A stretch of 64,000 nt of DNA from Arthrobacter sp. MYb227. Lineage in GTDB: Bacteria > Actinomycetota > Actinomycetes > Actinomycetales > Micrococcaceae. This document shows positions 55,618 to 62,229 of this stretch, piece after piece. Made by a program: the position numbers and the translations under genes. A model generated the notes under the pieces. The model saw only the letters and a program-made list of their open reading frames with translations, was not told where the DNA came from and did not search any database. How positions within the stretch are numbered: position 1 is the stretch's first letter; each line of letters opens with the position of its first letter. The DNA lies in NCBI RefSeq assembly GCF_002975435.1, contig NZ_PCPT01000008.1, positions 62,001-126,000 of the forward strand, read 5' to 3'.

Positions 55618-56511
55618 TTAGGCGTCGACGCGGCGCAGTCGGCTCAGCGGTGCCAGCTCGCCCGGGAAGACGCGCTTGACGCCGTCACCCATGGCCTGCT
55701 CGAGGATGCGGATGTCGCGGATCAGTGCCTCGAAGCCCTTGGGCTCCAGCGAGGAGGCCTGGTCCGAGCCCCACATGGTGCGGTCAAGGGTGATGTGGCG
55801 TTCGACGGTGACGGCGCCCAGTGCGACGGCCGCCAGCGAGATCTGCAGGCCGCGCTCGTGCCCCGAGTAACCCACGGGCACCTGGTAGCGCTCCTGCAGC
55901 GTGGTGATCATGCGCAGGTTGGCTTCTTCGGGAGGCAGTGGGTAGGTGGAGGTAGCGTGCATCAGAACCAAGTTGTTGGTGCCCAGGGTTTCCACGGCCT
56001 TGTCGATCTGCTCGATCGTTGACATGCCGGTGGAGAGGATGATTGGCTTGCCGGTTTCAGATAGTGCCTTGAGCAATTCGATATCGGTGACCGAGGCCGA
56101 GGCGACCTTGTGGGTCACCGCACCCTGATCCTCCATGAACTCGACCGAGGGAACGTCCCATGGGGAGGCGAAGGCATGCAGGCCCTGGGATGCCGCGTAG
56201 CGGATCAGTTCCTTGTACTGGGCTGCATCAAATTCAACGCGGTAGCGGTAGTCCATGTAGGTCATCTCGCCCCACGGGGTGGAACGGATCTTATCGCGCA
56301 TGTCCATCGGGGTGGAGATCTCAGGGGTGCGCTTCTGGAACTTCACGGCGTTGGCGCCGGCCTTGGCCGAGACATCGATCAGCTGCTTGGCGATCTCCAT
56401 GTCGCCGTTGTGGTTGATGCCGATCTCGCCGATCACGTAGACCTGCTGTCCGGCACCAAGAAGCTGGTTGCCGATTGCGACGGGTGAAGATTCAAGGGTG
56501 GTGATGCTCAT
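55618..56511 (-). CDS. neuB: N-acetylneuraminate-synthase-type (NeuB) enzyme without SAF domain
   Basis: 297 residues. NeuB enzymes condense phosphoenolpyruvate with ManNAc or a related sugar (phosphate) to a nonulosonic acid. The barrel motifs are VIGEIGINHNGDMEIAKQLIDVSAKAGANAVKFQKR, HKVASASVTDIELLKALSETGKPIILSTGMST, LMHATSTYPLPPEEANLRMI, and VGYSGHERGLQISLAAVALGAVTVERHITLD. The C-terminal antifreeze-like (SAF) domain of typical NeuB (about 345 residues) is missing, so the enzyme ends after the barrel. The upstream neighbour is a CMP-sugar synthetase with a phosphatase. Confidence 0.88.
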   Translation of the reverse strand: MSITTLESSPVAIGNQLLGAGQQVYVIGEIGINHNGDMEIAKQLIDVSAKAGANAVKFQKRTPEISTPMDMRDKIRSTPWGEMTYMDYRYRVEFDAAQYKELIRYAASQGLHAFASPWDVPSVEFMEDQGAVTHKVASASVTDIELLKALSETGKPIILSTGMSTIEQIDKAVETLGTNNLVLMHATSTYPLPPEEANLRMITTLQERYQVPVGYSGHERGLQISLAAVALGAVTVERHITLDRTMWGSDQASSLEPKGFEALIRDIRILEQAMGDGVKRVFPGELAPLSRLRRVDA

Positions 56512-56613
56512 GATTGATGCCTTTCGTGAAACGCCCGGACCGTTGGGTGTGTTTGGTTGAAGGCCGCGGGGCAGTGGATGAAAACTATTTAGTTAAACTT
56601 TGTTCGGGGTCCT

Positions 56614-57828
56614 TTAGCGGACCAACGCCGGTTCCTGCAGCAGGACTGCAGCGCCGGAATCTTGTGGGGTAGTGCGGGTTTCTAGGATGAGTTCGGCAAC
56701 TTCGCGAACCGCTCCATGACCGCCACATTTTGTGAGTGTGTGCCGTGCCGCTCGTAGCACCGTGGGGTGAGCGTCGGCGACAGCAAGTGGCCAGCCGACG
56801 ACGTTCATTGCGGCAAGATCATTGACGTCGTTTCCCAGGTAGGCGACGCGTGCGGGATTGAGCCCATGCTCTGCCATCCACTGGGTGAGGATTGCTGCCT
56901 TATCCGTGGTTCCTTGCACCGCGTCAATGCCTAGTTTTGCGGCGCGGGCGGAAACTACCGGGTTAGTTTCACTTGAGAGGATCATCAGATGGATCCCGGC
57001 CTTGCGGAGCAGAGAAATCCCCATGCCGTCCCCGCGTGAAACCCTTACCGATTCGATGCCATCCTGGCTTAGATAGGCGGTGTCCGCGGTGTGGACTCCA
57101 TCAAAGTCGGTGACTAACGCATCGACGTCAAGAGCTGCTGCGGAGGCAGACTTTGAATCTTGCCACCTAGCGAAGTCCAGATCAGCCTCGGTATCGATGT
57201 CGATCCCATGAGCCTGCGGAACATGCGCCAGAGCCAAGGAGCCGAAGAACCGGTGCTCGGCCTCGATAAATCCGGCGGTATCCATGACGTAGAAGGCTCC
57301 GGTTTCACGGAAGCGTGGTTCCCGGTCTTGGCGGCGAGGTCGCCGGGTTTCGTCGTGACCTATTGCGTGGGCGGCACCTGTTTCATCACTGCCCCAATGG
57401 AATCCATGATCCGGGACCACCGAGAAGCTGACATCTGCGTCGCGCATCGCGACTGTCGCAATGGCTTGGTGAAGATCGGCAGGATCAATCAGTGGGGAGG
57501 TGCACTGGATGAAAACCGTAATTTGTGGGAGTACGTCCAGAGTGCTCAGGGCATGTAACAGCACCGATTCGCTACTAGCGGTATCACCGGCAATCGTTGC
57601 CGGGCGGTCGATAACTGTTGCACCGTGGGCCAGCGCCTCTGCCTTGATATCCGGGTGATCCGTGCTGACCACAACGTCGCTAACTGACGGTGTGGAAAGA
57701 GCGGATTCAATGGCCCGGGCCAACAAGGTTTGGCCGCCGATCCTGCGCAGGTTTTTGAGCGGGATGCCCTTGGAACCACCCCGTGCCGGGATGATGACTA
57801 AGGTTTTCGCTTCACTGTTCGTGCTCAC
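56614..57828 (-). CDS. neuA: Acylneuraminate cytidylyltransferase fused to a KdsC-like HAD phosphatase
   Basis: 404 residues, two domains. Residues 1-225 form a NeuA-type CMP-nonulosonate synthetase, with IIPARGGSKGIPLKN for CTP binding, DVVVSTDHPDI, FIQCTSPL and RETGAFYVM. Residues about 235-390 are a KdsC-type HAD phosphatase: motif I VTDFDGVHTAD (Asp241), LMILSSETNPVV, GTTDKAAIL, and AYLGNDVNDLAAM. The fusion suggests that a nonulosonic acid 9-phosphate is dephosphorylated and then activated with CTP. It heads the leftward glycan locus and is divergent from the OhrR-type regulator. Confidence 0.9.
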   Translation of the reverse strand: MSTNSEAKTLVIIPARGGSKGIPLKNLRRIGGQTLLARAIESALSTPSVSDVVVSTDHPDIKAEALAHGATVIDRPATIAGDTASSESVLLHALSTLDVLPQITVFIQCTSPLIDPADLHQAIATVAMRDADVSFSVVPDHGFHWGSDETGAAHAIGHDETRRPRRQDREPRFRETGAFYVMDTAGFIEAEHRFFGSLALAHVPQAHGIDIDTEADLDFARWQDSKSASAAALDVDALVTDFDGVHTADTAYLSQDGIESVRVSRGDGMGISLLRKAGIHLMILSSETNPVVSARAAKLGIDAVQGTTDKAAILTQWMAEHGLNPARVAYLGNDVNDLAAMNVVGWPLAVADAHPTVLRAARHTLTKCGGHGAVREVAELILETRTTPQDSGAAVLLQEPALVR

Positions 57829-57927
57829 AACTAAGGACGCTATAGGCGCAAAATGACCTCTAACCCGCCATTAGGTTAACGGTAAGAGACCAGTGGGAAA
57901 CATCCTCAAGTGGAACTACTTCGCGTC

Positions 57928-57988
57928 GGTGCCCGAGAGCAGCCACCATCCCTAGTGGCTCCAGGGGTGGTGACTGCTCTCGGGCACC
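57928..57988. repeat. Large inverted repeat between divergent neuA and ohrR-type genes
   Basis: GGTGCCCGAGAGCAG plus CACCA pairs with TGGTG plus CTGCTCTCGGGCACC with one mismatch, around a 19-base loop. No gene ends here, so it is not an ordinary terminator. Confidence 0.6.
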
Positions 57989-58039
57989 GGGTATCTATGA
58001 TGGAAAGAGCACGTACTCAAAGACGAAGTAGGGAATACA

Positions 58040-58492
58040 GTGAGTGAAAAACCTCTGGTAGATCCATTGGCGCTAGAGAACCAGGTCTGTTTCGCTCTGT
58101 CGTTGGCATCGCGAAGCGTGATTGCCGCATATAAGCCGGTGCTTGAACCATTGGGTTTAACCCATCCGCAGTATTTGGTCATGCTGACGCTGTGGGAGCA
58201 CGAACCGCTGTCCATTAAAGAGTTAAGTGTTCTGTTGCATTTAGATCCGGGAACCCTCTCTCCGCTGGTCAAGCGCATTGAGGCATTGGGCTTTGTGGTG
58301 CGGCGGCGGAGTGCCACAGATGAGCGTTTGCTGGAAATTGCGTTGACCCAGAAGGGGCATGATGCGCGGCAGTTAGCCCTTTCGGTCCCCAAGGAGATGA
58401 TGCGACGCCTGGATATGGGTGTCGAGGAGCTGGCGAGCCTTCACGCAAGTATGAAGAAAGTTATTGGCGCGGCTCTGCACATTCAAGACTAA
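58040..58492 (+). CDS. ohrR: MarR-family regulator, OhrR-type
   Basis: 150 residues. The N-terminus LENQVCFALSLASRSVIAAYKPVLEPLGLTHPQYLVMLTLWEHEPLSIKELS closely follows OhrR, including the redox-sensing Cys at residue 18 (NQVCFAL). The winged helix spans LSVLLHLDPGTLSPLVKRIEALGFVVRRRSATDERLLEIALT. OhrR represses an organic hydroperoxide resistance gene until its Cys is oxidised, but no ohr gene is in the window. The GTG start has AGGGA upstream. Substrate specificity is inferred from the Cys only. Confidence 0.85.
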   Translation: MSEKPLVDPLALENQVCFALSLASRSVIAAYKPVLEPLGLTHPQYLVMLTLWEHEPLSIKELSVLLHLDPGTLSPLVKRIEALGFVVRRRSATDERLLEIALTQKGHDARQLALSVPKEMMRRLDMGVEELASLHASMKKVIGAALHIQD

Positions 58493-58630
58493 GTGGATTT
58501 TTCGAAATACGTGAGCCGCAAGAAATTAGTTAGTGCACCAATCGTTGGGCTACAATTCAAGTAATATTCCCGGTGATTCCGGGCTTTAACCGTCGGATTG
58601 TCACCTACCTAGAAGGAAGCGTCACAGCTC

Positions 58631-58864
58631 ATGAGCGACAAACGTTTACCGATTATCGAAGACATCACGGGGCTTAGCCGTGGTTACCGTTTCCGCTGGC
58701 GACTGCAATTTTTGGGCTTCTCTATTTTTGGCCCCGCAGATCAGCGCCCCAGCCGTGATCCACGTGAACGATTGAAGGTTGATCGGGCTCGACGAGTCTT
58801 ACGTGCCCACGAACTTGCTGGTACGCAGGCTCCCGACGACGTCATCTTTGTTGCCAACCGATAA
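58631..58864 (+). CDS. Small hypothetical protein (77 aa)
   Basis: Good start context (AAGGAAG, 11 bases before the ATG) and an own terminator. The product reads RGYRFRWRLQFLGFSIFGPADQRPSRDPRERLKVDRARRVLRAHEL: a basic/aromatic first half with a short beta-like stretch, then a charged helix. It has no membrane segment. I do not recognise the family, though small proteins of this kind are common in Micrococcaceae. Confidence 0.7.
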   Translation: MSDKRLPIIEDITGLSRGYRFRWRLQFLGFSIFGPADQRPSRDPRERLKVDRARRVLRAHELAGTQAPDDVIFVANR

Positions 58865-58890
58865 TACGCAGGAGCAACACAACCTCGATA

Positions 58891-58926
58891 ACTGGGGCCG
58901 GGCAGATTTTTCCGCCCGGCCCCAGT
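58891..58926 (+). terminator. Terminator downstream of the 77-residue protein gene
   Basis: CTGGGGCCGGGC pairs perfectly with GCCCGGCCCCAG around AGATTTTTCC, about 26 bases after the stop. Confidence 0.8.
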
Positions 58927-59326
58927 GGCCTTAACCATCATTTTTCTCGCCTTAGAATCTGCCGATCAAGCTGGATACTGGGCTGCGCAAGACCCAAAAC
59001 CTGCCATTTTGAGGAATTTATGTGTCAACACTCAAGGTTTTCCCAGTAAGTGCGCACAGCTGAGGGTCCGCTGATGGGGGACTAACGGTCAAAAAGCGTG
59101 TTAACCAGCGGTAAATCTCAAAGAGTGATCTAGTTCCCCGTGGGGTTGCTCACTGGTCATTTCCGCGTGTTATCGGCTGTATTTGCAGGTCAGCTAACAA
59201 AAATGCGCACCTTATACCCGATTATTGGTGCCAAATCGTGCACAACGGTAACTTTCGTTTAGGTTTCTTCAGGTTTCCTCGCCTATGATTACTCACGATT
59301 CCAGCATCAACAGCAAAGGTATGGCC
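58927..59326. other. Intergenic region upstream of the DUF4193 gene
   Basis: About 400 bases. No gene, tRNA or riboswitch that I recognise. It contains the promoter of the DUF4193 gene. TTTCAGGTTTCCTCGCC-type direct sequences (AGGTTTCTTC AGGTTTCC) occur just before the start. Confidence 0.4.
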
Positions 59327-59626
59327 ATGGCCCAGGACTATGACGAAGTACGACCAGACGTAGCCGAGGCGTCCGAGAAGACCCTTCAGCAGGTCCAGAG
59401 CATGGATGCCCCGACCGCAAAGAGTGTCCAGTCTGACCTTGAAGAGGTCGACCACTCAGAAGGTCAGGAACTGCCCGGCGCAATCGTTCTTGACGAACTC
59501 GTTGTTGAGGTTATTCCGGAAGCGGAAGACGAATTCACCTGTGGCTCATGCTTCTTGGTACGTCACCGCAGCCAGGTAGCTCTCGAAAAGAATGGCATGA
59601 AGTTCTGCCGCGAGTGCGAAGGCTAA
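59327..59626 (+). CDS. DUF4193 zinc-ribbon-like small protein
   Basis: 99 residues. It starts MAQDYDEVRPDVAEASEKTLQQ. A central acidic region (SDLEEVDHSEGQELPGAIVLDELVVEVIPEAEDEF) leads to a C-terminal treble-clef-like CxxC pair (TCGSCFLVRHRSQVAL...FCRECEG), likely binding zinc. DUF4193 is restricted to Actinobacteria, expressed strongly, and of unknown function. The ATG at 59327 is chosen because AAAGG is seven bases upstream. A start two codons earlier is also possible. Confidence 0.9.
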   Translation: MAQDYDEVRPDVAEASEKTLQQVQSMDAPTAKSVQSDLEEVDHSEGQELPGAIVLDELVVEVIPEAEDEFTCGSCFLVRHRSQVALEKNGMKFCRECEG

Positions 59627-59688
59627 ATTTTCGCAAAGTCTTTATCATCATGAGCGTCGCGCAAGCGGTTGCCTCACGGTGAGTTGTA

Positions 59689-59734
59689 ACTGTGGGTCGG
59701 ACCGCCGGGGGAACTCGAAGGTCCGACCCACAGT
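59689..59734. terminator. Bidirectional terminator between the DUF4193 and transglutaminase-like genes
   Basis: ACTGTGGGTCGGACC pairs perfectly with GGTCCGACCCACAGT around a 16-base loop. It ends with CATTT on the plus strand. Confidence 0.75.
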
Positions 59735-59738
59735 CATT

Positions 59739-60332
59739 TCACGGGGTGTTCAGTACCGAAGGTAACCGCATCGCTAATGCATTGTTCCCCGTACCAAATG
59801 CAATAACCACCTCGGGAACAGGGTGCGCAAAGACCATCGGATAATCGACTTCCCCTAGTTCAGGGTTTGGCCGATAGACCAGCGACTCTTCCTCGAGCTC
59901 AAAAGAAGAGCTGACCCGCTCATTGTTTCCACGCGGATCCAATCGGCGCCACTGCCCATTAACATGCACGGCTACGAGCCCATGAATTACGTGCCCACGC
60001 TCGGTGGCAAGGCGTTGGTAGCAAAACCCCGTGGGAATACCTTCGCTACGCAGGAGGGCAGCGAGCAAATGTGATTTTGCGTAGCAAAGGCCGACTCCCG
60101 CAACTAAGACTTCGGTAGCAGTGAAGGTAACTCGAGGATCTGCAACATCAAATGAGTGATTAATACGGTCGCGAACCCACTCGAACGCAGCTTTCAAAAA
60201 AGCAAGATCCTCGGGGTTGTTGGTTCGAAGCTGGCGTGCAAGACCAACGATCTCGGATGCGGAGGCCTGCACTATCGAATCACTCACCAAGTACGGTTCT
60301 AAATTCATCGCTATCGGGGAGCTCCACGTCAT
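59739..60332 (-). CDS. Transglutaminase-like domain protein
   Basis: 197 residues. The catalytic triad region is visible: Cys in LVAGVGLCYAKSHLLAALLRSEGIPTGFCYQRL, His in VIHGLVAVHVNGQWRRL and Asp in LDPRGNN. Such proteins are usually papain-like proteases or amidases rather than true transglutaminases. No signal peptide is visible, so a cytoplasmic location is likely. The ATG at 60332 is chosen because a longer frame to 60536 would overlap the divergent pterin dehydratase gene and adds no recognisable sequence. Confidence 0.8.
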   Translation of the reverse strand: MTWSSPIAMNLEPYLVSDSIVQASASEIVGLARQLRTNNPEDLAFLKAAFEWVRDRINHSFDVADPRVTFTATEVLVAGVGLCYAKSHLLAALLRSEGIPTGFCYQRLATERGHVIHGLVAVHVNGQWRRLDPRGNNERVSSSFELEEESLVYRPNPELGEVDYPMVFAHPVPEVVIAFGTGNNALAMRLPSVLNTP

Positions 60333-60502
60333 GACACCATTCTTCTGACAGCGCGGTGAGCAACCAACTTTTCCCAGCTGCATGACTTTGAACCCAGAAA
60401 CCCCTAGCTTCAAAAACTCATCAGTGCTCACCCCTATGGTCTGCAGCTTCAGGGTGGCAGACTTGCTCGGGTAGAGAACTAGTCGTCTGCCAGGAGCACA
60501 TG

Positions 60503-61198
60503 ATGCAAGCAAAAGATGCCCTAGAACCCGCAGCACTCATGGAGAAGCTGACTCAGCTCCCGGATTGGAGATACGGGCGGGGTTCACTGCGCACGGTGCT
60601 GAAATGCGAAACCTCCGAAGCCGCACTGTCCCTGTTCGCAGCCATTGGCGAGTTAGCGCAGCAGGCAAACCACCACCCGGATGTTGATTGGCGCTATAAC
60701 ACCTTGTTCGTGACGCTTACATCCCATGATGTGGGTTCTCGAGTCACCGGCCGCGACACTTCGCTAGCTCAGGAGATCTCCGCACACTCCGTGAAACATG
60801 GGGCCAAAGCTCATCCAGATTTGATTCGCACGGTAGAAATAGCAATCGATACCGATGCACCCCAAGAAATCTCCAGCATGTGGAAAACCGCATTGGGATA
60901 CCGTGAATTGGCCGATGGCTCACTTGTCGACCCGTCAGGCCGTGGCCCAGCAATTTGGTTTCAAGAAACTGAAACGCCAAACCCCAATAGGCTCCACCTC
61001 GATATAACTATTCCTTTTGATCAGAGTGCAAAGACCCTTGAAGCGTTGGGGCAGTCGGGTGCAATTCTTGATTCGCACAGCGCACCACAATTTGTCGTTG
61101 CCACGGATCATCAGGGAAACCGGTTATGTATTTGCACCGAGCAGGAAGAGAAACGGCGTAGTGAGTTAGTCGAGGGCTCCAATTTCTTGCTTGAGTAG
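60503..61198 (+). CDS. Pterin-4-alpha-carbinolamine dehydratase fused to a VOC-like domain
   Basis: 231 residues. The N-terminal 100 residues are a PCD domain with the catalytic His pair and third His in QQANHHPDVDWRYNTLFVTLTSHDVGSRVTGRD. The C-terminal half (about 108-220) is a glyoxalase/VOC-type fold (TVEIAIDTDAPQEISSMWKTALGYRELADGSLVDPSGRGPAIWFQE, then RLHLDITIP). PCD recycles or dehydrates hydroxypterins, and the VOC part may bind the same or a metal-dependent substrate. Of two adjacent ATG codons, the second (60503) has the better AGGAG spacing. Confidence 0.82.
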   Translation: MQAKDALEPAALMEKLTQLPDWRYGRGSLRTVLKCETSEAALSLFAAIGELAQQANHHPDVDWRYNTLFVTLTSHDVGSRVTGRDTSLAQEISAHSVKHGAKAHPDLIRTVEIAIDTDAPQEISSMWKTALGYRELADGSLVDPSGRGPAIWFQETETPNPNRLHLDITIPFDQSAKTLEALGQSGAILDSHSAPQFVVATDHQGNRLCICTEQEEKRRSELVEGSNFLLE

Positions 61199-61444
61199 TG
61201 ATATTTGTTCTTCAACATTCCGTCGTTCGGAAACTGTGAATCGACGGACCTGCATATCAAGAACTACGCGTGCTCGCATGTCACCAACTCCAAGAAGTTC
61301 CTTGAGCGCTGCTAGAGCTTCTACGTGACTTTCGGTGTTTTCAATTGCTTGGAAAACTTCTTCATGTCTATCAATTGCCTGAATGATGACTTCCAATATC
61401 ATGAGCGTCTCACGCTGATTTTGTAGTTCTTCTTCTGGTGTCAT
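61166..61444 (-). CDS. Stand-alone GyrA coiled-coil/C-gate-like small protein
   Basis: 92 residues. The segment from about residue 21 to 70 aligns without gaps to the coiled-coil end and C-gate of this genome's own GyrA, including KELLGVGDMRARVVLDMQVRRF against [22 protein letters not shown]. About 18 of 50 positions are identical by hand count, and weaker similarity continues downstream. All other gyrase parts (breakage domain, catalytic Tyr, wrapping domain) are absent. The ATG at 61444 is the longest start and leaves little room for a truncated ancestor. It overlaps the 3' end of the PCD-VOC gene by 33 bases, convergently. It could be a regulator of gyrase, a relic, or an independent helical protein. 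Confidence 0.7.
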   Translation of the reverse strand: MTPEEELQNQRETLMILEVIIQAIDRHEEVFQAIENTESHVEALAALKELLGVGDMRARVVLDMQVRRFTVSERRNVEEQISLLKQEIGALD

Positions 61445-61651
61445 GGGCTCATCCTGCCACAGCTCCAGGACAAGCTGAATGGAACTACTTCAGCGTGGCT
61501 CCGGCCGCGTCTTACTCACGCAAATACGGAAAGTCGCTTAGAATCACCATGTTGGAATCCGACGCTACCGAAGTTTTCGGTAACAGGCCCGGCGTTCCTC
61601 CAAACGCTCGAAATCTTCATGCTTTAACTCCACACACCACCAGGAACCATC

Positions 61652-62071
61652 TTGCAACGAACCATGTTCAAGTCGACGATCCACCGCGCGACGATCACTT
61701 CCACTAATTCCAAGGGAATGGAATCGGTGATGATCGACGAGGATCTCTTGAGCCTGGCAGATATTCTCCCCGGCGAGCTGGTCCTCGTGGTCAATACCGC
61801 TACCGGCGCTCGGGTACGTTCTCATGCGCTTGCAGCAAAGGCAGGCTCCGGAACGCTGAAGGTCAACGGAACCGCTACTCGGCTACTCTCGGTAGGAGAC
61901 ATCATCAGCGTCTTCACCCACGCCAGCATGGATGACGCGGAAGCCAAGAACTTTGAACCGGTGATGGTGCACGTCAGCAATAAGAACAAGGCAGTGCGCC
62001 CGGGGGTGGAACCGGTTGATGATGCTACCGACGGCCTCTACACACCTCCCTTCGCAATATTTACCGAATAG
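61652..62071 (+). CDS. PanD (aspartate 1-decarboxylase) homologue lacking the self-cleavage Gly-Ser
   Basis: 139 residues. The PanD fold is clear: QRTMFKSTIHRATIT, ILPGELVLVVNTATGARV, GSGTLKVNGTATRLLSVGDIISVFTHASMDDAEAKNFEP. True PanD cleaves between Gly24 and Ser25 to make its pyruvoyl group. Here the numbering fits, but residue 24 is Glu (MESVMID). Lys9 is Thr, Tyr22 is Gly and Tyr58 is His, while Arg54, His11 and Asn72 remain. It is probably not a working decarboxylase, at least not by the usual chemistry. The start is TTG at 61652 with AGGA seven bases upstream, matching the PanD N-terminus; an ATG four codons later is possible. Confidence 0.78.
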   Translation: MQRTMFKSTIHRATITSTNSKGMESVMIDEDLLSLADILPGELVLVVNTATGARVRSHALAAKAGSGTLKVNGTATRLLSVGDIISVFTHASMDDAEAKNFEPVMVHVSNKNKAVRPGVEPVDDATDGLYTPPFAIFTE

Positions 62072-62229
62072 CGAGTCATACATGCCCTTAAACGGCTTGG
62101 ACGACTTTTTGCTCGTGCCTTCGGTGCACGCCATGGCTACCCACGCACCCTTTAAGATGATCGTTTGTAGCTACTGATTCCTAGCTGTTAGTTCGTCAGT
62201 ATCGGGTACTTCCCGGCATGATAGTGACC

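Noticed and set aside
58927-59326. Possible riboswitch in the long leader of the DUF4193 gene
   Set aside because: Some short inverted repeats occur (CCCCGTGGGG), but they do not assemble into a known aptamer pattern.
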